A stretch of 5,808 bases of DNA from Coriobacteriia bacterium (GTDB lineage: Bacteria; Actinomycetota; Coriobacteriia; Anaerosomatales; PALSA-660), in the NCBI GenBank assembly GCA_030652345.1, contig JAUSAU010000062.1:1-5808 (forward strand). The letters are read 5' to 3'. Shown here in pieces: positions 1-5,382 of this stretch; position 1 is the stretch's first letter, and the number at the start of each line of letters is the position of its first letter. The notes below the pieces were generated by a model, which was not told the origin of the DNA, did not search any database, and was given only the letters and a program-made list of their open reading frames with translations. A program made the translations under genes and the position numbers.

Positions 1-996
1 GCTCGCGTGCATCTTGTCGATGACCTGGCGCATCGTCTCGATCGGGCACGGGGAGCCGGCCATGATGCCGGTGCGCAGACTTGTCAGGTCGAACATGTCG
101 AACATCGGGTGCGCGAGCTCGGCGATGAACATCGTCGGCACGCCGTAGAGCGCGGTGGCCTTCGCCTTCTGGACCGCCGCGAGCACGATGACCGGGTCGA
201 ACGACTCGACCATGACCATCGTCGCGCCGTGGGTGATCGTGGCGAGCACGCCGAGCACGCAGCCGAAGCAGTGGAACAGCGGCACCGGCAGGCAGACCTT
301 GTCCTCGGGCGTGAACTTCTGGCGCTCGCCGATGTAGAAGCCGTTGTTGAGGATGTTGCGGCTCGTGAGCATGACACCCTTGGGGAAGCCGGTCGTGCCG
401 GAGGTGTACTGCATGTTGATCGTGTCGTCGGCGCGCAGTGACGCGGTCAGCTCGCGCAGCGGCTCGTCGGGCATGTGCTCGCCGAGCACGAGCAGCTCGG
501 GCACGTTGTAGAAGCCGCGGTGCTTCTCCGGGCCCATGTAGATGAGCGACTTGAGCATCGGGAACTCGGGGCTGTTCAGATGTCCGCGCTCCTGCGTGGC
601 CGCCTCGGGAACGAGCCCGCGCAGGATCTCGACGTAGTCCACGTCGCGGAAGGTGTCGATGATCACGAGCGCCTTCATGTCGGACTGCTTGATGACGTAG
701 GCGAGCTCATGGCTCTTGTAGACCGGGTTCACCGTCACGAGCACGGCGCCGATCTTGGCCGTGGCGAACATGAACGTGAGCCAGTCCGGGACGTTGCGCG
801 CCCAGATACCGACGTGGTCGCCCTTGCCGATGCCGGTGGCCATGAGGCCCTTGGCCAGGCGGTCGACGCGCGTGTTGAAGTCGCCGTAGCTCCAGCGAAG
901 GTCGCGGTCGGGGTAGACGATGCAGTCGCGGTCCGGGTCGGCGGCGACCTGCTTCTCGAAGTACTGGCCGATCGTCAGTTCGGTATGGAGTTCCAT
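1..996 (-). CDS. AMP-binding acyl-CoA synthetase, ACSF2-like (3' end beyond window)
   Basis: This adenylate-forming ligase should activate a carboxylic acid, probably a medium-chain or other fatty acid, to acyl-CoA through an acyl-AMP intermediate in the cytoplasm. The 332 visible residues are the N-terminal part of a family usually about 540-560 residues long; the C-terminal hinge and lid domain lie off the left edge. The P-loop motif [11 protein letters not shown] is at residues 197-207. It is followed by [10 protein letters not shown] near residue 235, YGVPTMF near 285 and AGSPCPIE near 314, a combination typical of the ACSF2-like acyl-CoA synthetase group. The ATG at 996 is well placed: AAGGAG lies six bases upstream and overlaps the stop of the preceding regulator gene, so the two are almost certainly cotranscribed. 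Family assignment is firm. The acyl chain preferred cannot be read from the sequence, and related enzymes acting on aromatic or dicarboxylic acids are possible. Confidence 0.93.
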   Translation of the reverse strand, partial: MELHTELTIGQYFEKQVAADPDRDCIVYPDRDLRWSYGDFNTRVDRLAKGLMATGIGKGDHVGIWARNVPDWLTFMFATAKIGAVLVTVNPVYKSHELAYVIKQSDMKALVIIDTFRDVDYVEILRGLVPEAATQERGHLNSPEFPMLKSLIYMGPEKHRGFYNVPELLVLGEHMPDEPLRELTASLRADDTINMQYTSGTTGFPKGVMLTSRNILNNGFYIGERQKFTPEDKVCLPVPLFHCFGCVLGVLATITHGATMVMVESFDPVIVLAAVQKAKATALYGVPTMFIAELAHPMFDMFDLTSLRTGIMAGSPCPIETMRQVIDKMHAS

Positions 997-1010
997 CGCG
1001 CGCTCCTTCA
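997..1010 (-). promoter_or_regulatory. RBS overlapping the upstream stop codon (translational coupling)
   Basis: On the minus strand the junction reads TGAAGGAGCGCGCGATG. The last A of the regulator's TGA stop is the first base of the AAGGAG Shine-Dalgarno sequence for the acyl-CoA synthetase, with six bases between it and the ATG. A ribosome ending the regulator would sit on the start site of the enzyme, so coupled translation is likely. This also fixes the start of the synthetase. Confidence 0.85.
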
Positions 1011-1580
1011 CGCCGGTGCGTACACGACGGCCAGGATGCGTGCCGGGTCGCTCCCGGCCGCGCGGACCTGATGCGGCACGATCGAGTCGTAGTAGATGGA
1101 GTCGCCCGCGCCGAGCGTGTGCGTCTCCTTGCCGTACTCGACCGCGAGCTCGCCGGCGAGCACGTAGAGGAACTCCTCGCCCTCATGCGACGAGAGGGAG
1201 CGCTCGTCGGAGGCGTTCACGTCGATGAGGAACGGCTCCATGTGGCGGGCCGACTTGCCGGCGGCCAGCGAGAAGAAGTCGAGCGTGCCGGCTGCCGTGC
1301 CGGTCTCGAGGGACTTGAGACGGACGACCTCTTCGGCGTCCGCGGCGCGGGTCACGACCGGCCCGACCTGCATGTCATCGTCGAGCAGGGTGCCGAGTCG
1401 CACGCCGAGCGCACGCGATATCTTGACCAGCGGCGCGAGCGACGGGACGAGCTCGCCCTCTTCGATGCGCCTGATGAGGACGACGTCGCAACCGCTGCGC
1501 TCGGCCAGGTCGTCGCAGGACAGACCCAGCGATTCGCGGACGGTGATGATCTTGGTGCCGATACGGCTGACTTCGGTCAT
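1008..1580 (-). CDS. XRE-family regulator with C-terminal cupin sensor domain
   Basis: This 190-residue protein is a probable transcription factor. An N-terminal XRE (Cro/CI-type) helix-turn-helix spans about residues 7-66, with the segments [35 protein letters not shown] and [18 protein letters not shown] single cupin_2 beta-barrel at about residues 100-188 would bind a small effector. In the cupin, [16 protein letters not shown] (residues 130-145) keeps a His and Glu, and [16 protein letters not shown] (157-172) keeps a His, so a metal site may survive in reduced form. I chose the ATG at 1580 because GGGAAAGGGA lies just upstream; a GTG at 1610 would add ten residues without a good ribosome binding site. 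It sits 11 bases before the acyl-CoA synthetase gene and shares its transcript. Local control of that gene in response to an acid or acyl-CoA is an inference from this arrangement. The family call is firm; the ligand is unknown. Confidence 0.93.
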   Translation of the reverse strand: MTEVSRIGTKIITVRESLGLSCDDLAERSGCDVVLIRRIEEGELVPSLAPLVKISRALGVRLGTLLDDDMQVGPVVTRAADAEEVVRLKSLETGTAAGTLDFFSLAAGKSARHMEPFLIDVNASDERSLSSHEGEEFLYVLAGELAVEYGKETHTLGAGDSIYYDSIVPHQVRAAGSDPARILAVVYAPA

Positions 1581-1605
1581 GCCCGTGTCCCTTTCCCCCG
1601 GATAC

Positions 1606-1621
1606 CGCACGCATCCGTGCG
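1606..1621. promoter_or_regulatory. Inverted repeat upstream of the XRE-cupin gene, candidate operator
   Basis: CGCACG-catc-CGTGCG is a perfect 6-bp inverted repeat with a 4-base spacer. It lies 26-41 bases upstream of the regulator's ATG in a 122-base intergenic gap. Position and symmetry fit an autoregulatory operator for the XRE protein encoded next to it, but short GC-rich dyads occur by chance in such DNA. No convincing -35/-10 pair is visible; TACCCT (1634 to 1629 on the minus strand) is only a weak -10 candidate. Confidence 0.3.
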
Positions 1622-1654
1622 TAGGCGTAGGGTACCCGAAACCGGCGCGCGGGG

Positions 1655-1673
1655 GCGCGTGCGCGTACGCGCG
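1655..1673. other. Alternating purine-pyrimidine GC tract with 12-bp palindrome
   Basis: Nineteen consecutive bases alternate purine and pyrimidine, almost all G and C. The stretch 1661-1672 (GCGCGTACGCGC) is a perfect palindrome. Such tracts can adopt Z-DNA under negative supercoiling, and the palindrome could also be a protein site or form a cruciform. It lies between the GNAT stop and the XRE-cupin start. No function is shown by the sequence itself. Confidence 0.35.
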
Positions 1674-1693
1674 GGCGCGGGCGGTGGGCAGGA

Positions 1694-1708
1694 AGCTGAG
1701 CGTCAGCT
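1694..1708 (-). terminator. Short hairpin over the GNAT stop codon, weak terminator candidate
   Basis: AGCTGA-gcg-TCAGCT forms a perfect 6-bp stem with a 3-base loop, and the TGA stop of the GNAT gene lies within it. On the minus-strand transcript it is followed only by UUCCUGCCC, with no real U-tract. It may attenuate read-through into the regulator gene or protect the 3' end, but it is weak as an intrinsic terminator. Confidence 0.25.
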
Positions 1709-2326
1709 GATCGAGGCGGGCTCCTCGTCGAGCGACCTGCGCATGAAGTGGATGCCGTTGTAGCCGGCGCCGCCCGTGAGCAGCCCGGTGCGGATCGACC
1801 GGGTCACGACGAATCCGGCGCGTTCGTAGAGCTCCTTGGCGCGCCCGTTGGTGTCGACGACCTCCAGCGTGAGCGTCCGCGCGCCGGTCGACCGGGCGAA
1901 CTCCGCCGAGGCCTCGAGGAGGAGCGATCCGATCCCGCGCCCGCGGACGTCCTCGCGGACGCCGAGCACCTCGATGCGGGCGATCGACGGGTCACGGGGC
2001 GTGGCGAACTCCTCGAGCAGCCCGTAGGCCCGGCGCACCAGAGCGCCGACCACGCCGAACTCGGGACGGAGGATCGCGTAGGTGAGGTGCGAGAACGGCG
2101 AGCGGTGAGCGCCGACACCGGCGACACCGAGGATCGCACCGTCATCGCCGACGGCCGCCACCGCACGCGCGGGATCGAAGCTCGCTACGTAGACGCGAAC
2201 GGCCTGCTCTGGCGAGCTCGGGCGCAGCTCGTGCTCGATCTTCTCCGCGAAAGCGTCACACAGCAGGGAGGCGGCCTCCCGGAGGCGGTCGGCCTCGAGT
2301 CCGCACACGATCCGCGCCTCGTCCAT
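1703..2326 (-). CDS. GNAT-family N-acetyltransferase
   Basis: This 207-residue protein should transfer an acetyl group from acetyl-CoA to an amine. The GNAT fold is visible across about residues 45-195. The acetyl-CoA pyrophosphate loop is REDVRGRGIGSLLLEAS (residues 124-140, core R-G-R-G-I-G). It is preceded by the strand ARIEVLGV and followed by LTLEVVDTNGRAKELYERAGFV (positions 152-173), the classic motif B arrangement. The start at 2326 is supported by GGGGGGAG seven bases upstream; in-frame codons further upstream to 2434 lack such a site and would extend into the divergent intergenic region. The N-terminal 40 residues match nothing I recognise. It runs in the same direction as the XRE-cupin gene but is separated by 122 bases, so a shared operon is uncertain. 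The substrate (small molecule, antibiotic or protein N-terminus) cannot be assigned. Confidence 0.9.
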   Translation of the reverse strand: MDEARIVCGLEADRLREAASLLCDAFAEKIEHELRPSSPEQAVRVYVASFDPARAVAAVGDDGAILGVAGVGAHRSPFSHLTYAILRPEFGVVGALVRRAYGLLEEFATPRDPSIARIEVLGVREDVRGRGIGSLLLEASAEFARSTGARTLTLEVVDTNGRAKELYERAGFVVTRSIRTGLLTGGAGYNGIHFMRRSLDEEPASIS

Positions 2327-2497
2327 GGGCACTCCCCCCATTCCCGTCGGCCGGGTCGCAGTCCTTACCACGCCTGCCGCCGCTCGCGCCAGTCCGTTTC
2401 TCCGAGAGGTTCCACTTCGTTCACGGTGATGCAACCACAGTACACGCCGCCGTTCCTAGCATGACGGGTGTCCGCATCACACGAAGATGGGAGAGCA
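2327..2497. promoter_or_regulatory. Divergent intergenic region between GNAT and pyrophosphatase genes
   Basis: This 171-base gap must hold promoters for both divergent genes. Toward the pyrophosphatase, TTCACG (2420-2425) with TACACG (2441-2446) is a poor match with a short spacer. TAGCAT (2457-2462) is a better -10-like hexamer but has no good -35. The pyrophosphatase ribosome binding site, GGGAG at 2489-2493, is clear, as is the GGGGGGAG for GNAT near 2332-2339. I see no strong dyad, riboswitch or small ORF. The promoter hexamers named here are guesses. Confidence 0.35.
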
Positions 2498-3274
2498 ATG
2501 AAGTTTCGCGCACTGTGGTCGCGGAAGACCGCGATCATCGCCATCGCGGCGCTGCTGGTCACCACCGTACCGGCGATCGGCTTCGCGCTGGCCACACACT
2601 CGACCAAGCACACGCACATCATCCGGGTCACGCACGCCCACAGCCACACGGTCGGCCGGACCCACACGCACAAGTTCGGCATCACCGACCCGACCAAGAA
2701 GAAGCCCACCCCGACGCTGCACTACACCAACGCCTACACGCTGAAGGCCACCTACGACTTCCAGAAGGCCGACCGCAAGAACGCCGACGGCACGTACAAC
2801 GTGGCTGTCGAGATCCCGGCCGGCACGAGCCAGAAGTGGGAGACCTCGTCCACGGCCACGACCAACATGTTCTGGGAGTTCAAGAACGGCGCGCCGCGTA
2901 TCGTGAAGTACCTGCCGTACGTGGGCAACTACGGCTCGCTCGTGAACAGCAAGGCTGCTGACGGCGATCCGCTGGACGTGCTGGTCCTCGGCCCCGCGGT
3001 CGCCCGCGGCACAATCCAGAAGGTCAAGATCATCGGCGTGATGAACATCCTGGACGGCACGGACGCCGACGACAAGCTCCTCGCCGTCGTCGAGGGCGAT
3101 CCGATGGGCGCCGTCAACTCGCTCTCAGAGCTCGACACCACCTACCCGGGCGTGTCGACGATCGTGAAGACCTGGTTCGAGAACTACAAGGGTCCCGGCG
3201 AGATGACGTTCCAGAGCTGGGGCGACGCCGCCGCGGCCAAGACGCTCGCGGACACGGTGCCGAACTTCAACTAG
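2498..3274 (+). CDS. Exported family I inorganic pyrophosphatase with His-rich N-terminus
   Basis: The protein has 258 residues and should hydrolyse pyrophosphate to two phosphates. The family I core covers about residues 95-255. By comparison with E. coli PPase, the active-site residues are present: E105, K113 and E115 in VEIPAGTSQKWE; Y141 and Y145 in YVGNYG; D155, D157 and D160 in DGDPLD; D186, D191 and K193 in LDGTDADDK; and Y230-K231 in FENYK. Residues 1-32 form a signal peptide: MKFRALWSRK, a hydrophobic stretch 11-31, then ALA before the probable cleavage site. The predicted mature start is followed by eight His at positions 34, 38, 40, 46, 48, 50, 56 and 58, then a Lys/Pro/Thr linker. 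There are no cysteines and no lipobox. Typical bacterial family I enzymes are cytosolic, about 170-220 residues long, and lack these additions. The ATG at 2498 follows GGGAG with good spacing; a GTG at 2468 is less likely. The enzyme family is certain. Export is strongly suggested, and a metal-binding role for the His tract is inference. Confidence 0.93.
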   Translation: MKFRALWSRKTAIIAIAALLVTTVPAIGFALATHSTKHTHIIRVTHAHSHTVGRTHTHKFGITDPTKKKPTPTLHYTNAYTLKATYDFQKADRKNADGTYNVAVEIPAGTSQKWETSSTATTNMFWEFKNGAPRIVKYLPYVGNYGSLVNSKAADGDPLDVLVLGPAVARGTIQKVKIIGVMNILDGTDADDKLLAVVEGDPMGAVNSLSELDTTYPGVSTIVKTWFENYKGPGEMTFQSWGDAAAAKTLADTVPNFN

Positions 3275-3288
3275 GCCCCGCTCGAAGA

Positions 3289-3326
3289 AGGAAGCCCCCG
3301 GACACCGTCGGGTCCGGGGGCTTCCT
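3289..3326. terminator. Bidirectional rho-independent-like terminator
   Basis: AGGAAGCCCCCGGAC at 3289-3303 pairs perfectly with GTCCGGGGGCTTCCT at 3312-3326, giving a 15-bp stem with an 8-base loop. It lies 15 bases after the pyrophosphatase stop and 24 bases beyond the transpeptidase stop on the other strand, so it can serve both convergent genes. The plus-strand tail lacks a U-run; the minus-strand tail (UUCUUCG after the stem) is modestly U-rich. Confidence 0.85.
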
Positions 3327-3350
3327 GTCGTGTGCGGAGCGGTTCGCGTG

Positions 3351-4352
3351 CTACTTGACGATGTAGACCGTCGTGCCGACCGGGACCCGCGGGAAGAGGT
3401 CCTCGATGTTGCGGTTGGTCAGGCGCATGCAGCCGTGCGAGGCCGCCGTGCCGATGGAGCGGGTCTTGTTCGTACCGTGGATGCGGATCCCGGAGGCGTT
3501 GAGGTACAGAGCGCGGGTCCCGAGCGGGTTGTTCGGTCCCGGCTTGATGTAGCGGGGCATGCCGTGGGCCCAGCTGCTACCGGGATTGCCCCAGCTCGGC
3601 AGCTTGCGCTTCATGATGATGCGGAACGTGCCGCGAGGGGTCGGGTAGCGGGCCATCCCGATCGCGCAACGATATGACTTCTCGGTGGCGCCTCCCACCT
3701 TGTAGAGCGTGACGCGGCGGGTGCCGAGCACGACCACGATCGTCTTGCCGAGCGAGGCGGTCGTGATCTTGGGGGTCACCACGATCTGCGGGAGCGTGAC
3801 CACGGGGCCGGCGGCGCCACCAGCGGCGGCCTGTGCGAGCAGCGCGTTCGAGACAGCCGTGACCGACGCCGTGGTGTCGAGACGGACACCGTCGACCGAG
3901 CGGGTGAAGACGAGTCGGCGACTGCGTACGGCCCGCTTGGCGTTGACGGCAGCGCGATCGGTCTTGAGGGCGACACCCTTGACCCATGAGGTGACGGCCG
4001 CGGGATCGACGAGGTACGACGGCGCGATCACGAGCGGGGACGTCGAGGTCGGCTCGAACGCGCGGGCGACGATCGCCTCGACGTCGACGGTGACCATACG
4101 CGAGGCGTCGAGGCTGAACGACGCGACACCCGCCTTCGCGCTCAAGGGAGCGAGCGGCGGCACGGTGAGCGACGCGGCGATGGCGGCGCGCGCCTCGTCC
4201 GCGGTGAGACCCTGCAGGCGCACCCCGGCGACGATCGCGTCGTTGGTGATGGTGCCACCGGAATCGATGGCCCACACGGGAGCGACGGACAGGGCCAGCG
4301 ACGCGGCGATCACGCCTGCGATGAGCCGACCGAAAAGGGTGCGAGAGCGCAT
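3351..4352 (-). CDS. Exported L,D-transpeptidase (YkuD domain) with VanW/PG-binding-type N-terminal domain
   Basis: This 333-residue protein probably forms 3-3 cross-links in peptidoglycan or attaches proteins to it, outside the membrane. Residues 1-28 are a signal peptide (hydrophobic 9-27, VWA before the likely cleavage). Residues about 36-145 begin with NDAIVAGVRLQGLTADEARA, the opening typical of the PG_binding_4 domain found in front of many Gram-positive YkuD enzymes. The YkuD domain occupies about 203-333. Its signature is intact: IHGT with H292, then SHGCMRL with H306, G307, catalytic C308 and R310, preceded by PTPRGTFRI and NPLGTRALYLN. The protein ends with VPVGTTVYIVK, as family members usually do. 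The ATG at 4352 has GGAGG six bases upstream. The open frame continues upstream to 4964 but only as a shadow over the divergent gene. The family is certain; whether it acts as a cross-linker or in another YkuD reaction is not visible. Confidence 0.95.
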   Translation of the reverse strand: MRSRTLFGRLIAGVIAASLALSVAPVWAIDSGGTITNDAIVAGVRLQGLTADEARAAIAASLTVPPLAPLSAKAGVASFSLDASRMVTVDVEAIVARAFEPTSTSPLVIAPSYLVDPAAVTSWVKGVALKTDRAAVNAKRAVRSRRLVFTRSVDGVRLDTTASVTAVSNALLAQAAAGGAAGPVVTLPQIVVTPKITTASLGKTIVVVLGTRRVTLYKVGGATEKSYRCAIGMARYPTPRGTFRIIMKRKLPSWGNPGSSWAHGMPRYIKPGPNNPLGTRALYLNASGIRIHGTNKTRSIGTAASHGCMRLTNRNIEDLFPRVPVGTTVYIVK

Positions 4353-4381
4353 ACCGTACCTCCGAGTCACAGATGTCGAGC

Positions 4382-4401
4382 ACACCGTACCCGACCGGTG
4401 T
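4382..4401. promoter_or_regulatory. Dyad ACACCG-N8-CGGTGT in divergent promoter region, candidate operator
   Basis: ACACCG at 4382-4387 and CGGTGT at 4396-4401 form a perfect inverted repeat with an 8-base spacer, centred about 40 bases upstream of the transpeptidase start. Half-sites separated by roughly two helical turns centre to centre suit a dimeric regulator. It overlaps the proposed -10 element of the transpeptidase promoter, which would suit repression. No regulator gene adjoins it, so the binding protein is unknown. Confidence 0.35.
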
Positions 4402-4413
4402 ACCTTCCGTGAA
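4384..4413 (-). promoter_or_regulatory. Candidate sigma-70-type promoter of the L,D-transpeptidase gene
   Basis: On the minus strand, TTCACG (4413 to 4408) is followed after 18 bases by TACGGT (4389 to 4384). TACGGT fits the TAnnnT form common among actinobacterial -10 elements, and the -35 matches TTGACA at four of six bases. It would place the transcript start about 25 bases upstream of the ATG. The match is moderate and was found by eye. Confidence 0.35.
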
Positions 4414-4482
4414 GCGGATGGGTGCGTGTCGTATCCGTACGGTAACCTCGGAGCGTCGAGCGGGCGAGCGGAGGAGGTGGAC

Positions 4483-5361
4483 GTGCGGACGGCGGATGCG
4501 ATCGGCTGGTACGCGGTGATCGGGGCGTTCGCGCTGCTCGCCCCCTGGCTGTCGGCGTTCACTGCGGCGGTCATCGCCCGGCGTCGTCTCCGCGCGGCCG
4601 CTGCTGCGGGCGACCCCGTCGGCGATCCGGTGGCGACCCAGGATGCGCGCGTGCTCGGGGGCTCGCTCCCGGCAGGCGTCGTGCTCGGCTCGGCGCTGCT
4701 GGCGCTCGCGTGCGCTCCGACGGCGTGGATGCCACGCGCCGCCGATACGGGCTTGGGCGAATGGTGGCCACTGATGGTTGTCGCGGCCGTCTCATGCCTG
4801 AGTGGCGGTATCGCGACGGTCGCGCTCGCGCGCGGCTTCCTCGCGGGTCGCGGCCTGAGCGCACGCGAGCGCGACGCCGTGAACGGGATCGTCGCCGGGC
4901 GGGAATCGGCCCGGGACGCCCGAGCCGAGCACCGTCGCGACGAATCCCGGCGCATGCGCGCCATCCGGGCGCGCCGGCATGCCGACTACCGGGTCGAGCG
5001 CATGTACGAGATGACCGGCGACGAGTTCGAGGAGCTGTGCGCCGACTACTTCGAGGCGATCGGCTACACGGTGGACTTCACGCCGCAGTCGGGTGACGGC
5101 GGCGTCGACCTGATACTGACGCGCGACGGCGAGCTCATCGTCGTGCAGTGCAAGCAGACGCGGAAGCCGGCGGGGCAGCCGATCGTGCGCGACCTCTTCG
5201 GCGCGATGCACCACGCCGGCGCCGACGCGTGCGTCGTCTGCGCCTCGAACGGCTTCACGCCGGCGGCTCGGGAGTGGGCCGAGGCGAACTCGATCGGGCT
5301 GCTGGACGGGATCGAGATCGTCGAGACCCTCCGACGGACGCCGGAGCCACGCCGGGGTTAG
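4483..5361 (+). CDS. Membrane-anchored Mrr-type restriction endonuclease-like protein
   Basis: The protein has 292 residues and a composite architecture. Three hydrophobic segments lie at about 9-32, 64-84 and 95-117. Then comes an Arg-rich, probably helical linker at 118-172 (16 Arg between 123 and 173), and an Mrr_cat PD-(D/E)xK nuclease domain at 173-282. The nuclease signature is intact: MTGDEFEELCADYFEAIGY, then SGDGGVDLIL with catalytic D209, then VVQCKQ with Q223 and K225. The downstream FTPAAREWA and the ending IGLLDGIEIV also fit the Mrr pattern. RRRLR after segment 1 and the Arg cluster after segment 3 predict an outside N-terminus and a cytoplasmic nuclease. The GTG at 4483 is chosen for the strong AGGAGG five bases upstream; the in-frame open stretch before it is antisense to the transpeptidase gene. 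Mrr-family enzymes cut modified or foreign DNA, but this orphan's target is unknown. No methylase or other restriction subunit is nearby. Confidence 0.88.
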   Translation: MRTADAIGWYAVIGAFALLAPWLSAFTAAVIARRRLRAAAAAGDPVGDPVATQDARVLGGSLPAGVVLGSALLALACAPTAWMPRAADTGLGEWWPLMVVAAVSCLSGGIATVALARGFLAGRGLSARERDAVNGIVAGRESARDARAEHRRDESRRMRAIRARRHADYRVERMYEMTGDEFEELCADYFEAIGYTVDFTPQSGDGGVDLILTRDGELIVVQCKQTRKPAGQPIVRDLFGAMHHAGADACVVCASNGFTPAAREWAEANSIGLLDGIEIVETLRRTPEPRRG

Positions 5362-5366
5362 CCACG

Positions 5367-5382
5367 GCCGACGTCAGTCGGC
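5367..5382. terminator. Short hairpin between convergent genes, weak terminator candidate
   Basis: GCCGAC-gtca-GTCGGC is a perfect 6-bp stem with a 4-base loop. It sits immediately after the Mrr-like gene stop and includes the TGA stop of the convergent SDR gene. It is the only hairpin in a 12-base gap between two stops, so it may help end both transcripts, but neither side has a U-tract. Confidence 0.35.

Noticed and set aside
475..1071. Plus-strand open frame opposite the acyl-CoA synthetase gene
   Set aside because: The translation is rich in His, Glu, Arg and Val, typical of an antisense shadow, and the opposite strand carries conserved AMP-binding motifs throughout.
1071..2464. Long plus-strand frames opposite the regulator and GNAT genes
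   Set aside because: They lack recognisable motifs and ribosome binding sites, and the minus-strand proteins show intact HTH, cupin and GNAT signatures.
2590..2680. Histidine-rich stretch as a frameshift or sequencing artefact
   Set aside because: The reading frame runs without interruption from the signal peptide through this stretch into the pyrophosphatase core, and codon use stays GC-rich at third positions, so it looks like real coding sequence.
3709..4482. Long plus-strand open frame antisense to the L,D-transpeptidase, in frame with the Mrr-like gene
   Set aside because: Its translation has the Arg/Thr/Ser/Ala-rich composition of a GC-rich shadow frame and no family motif, while the minus strand encodes a clear transpeptidase. 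The strong ribosome binding site at 4472-4477 supports the GTG at 4483.
4353..4964. Minus-strand N-terminal extension of the transpeptidase frame over the Mrr-like gene
   Set aside because: A signal peptide and an ideal GGAGG site mark the start at 4352. The extension is low-complexity Arg/Ala/Ser sequence opposite a well-supported gene.
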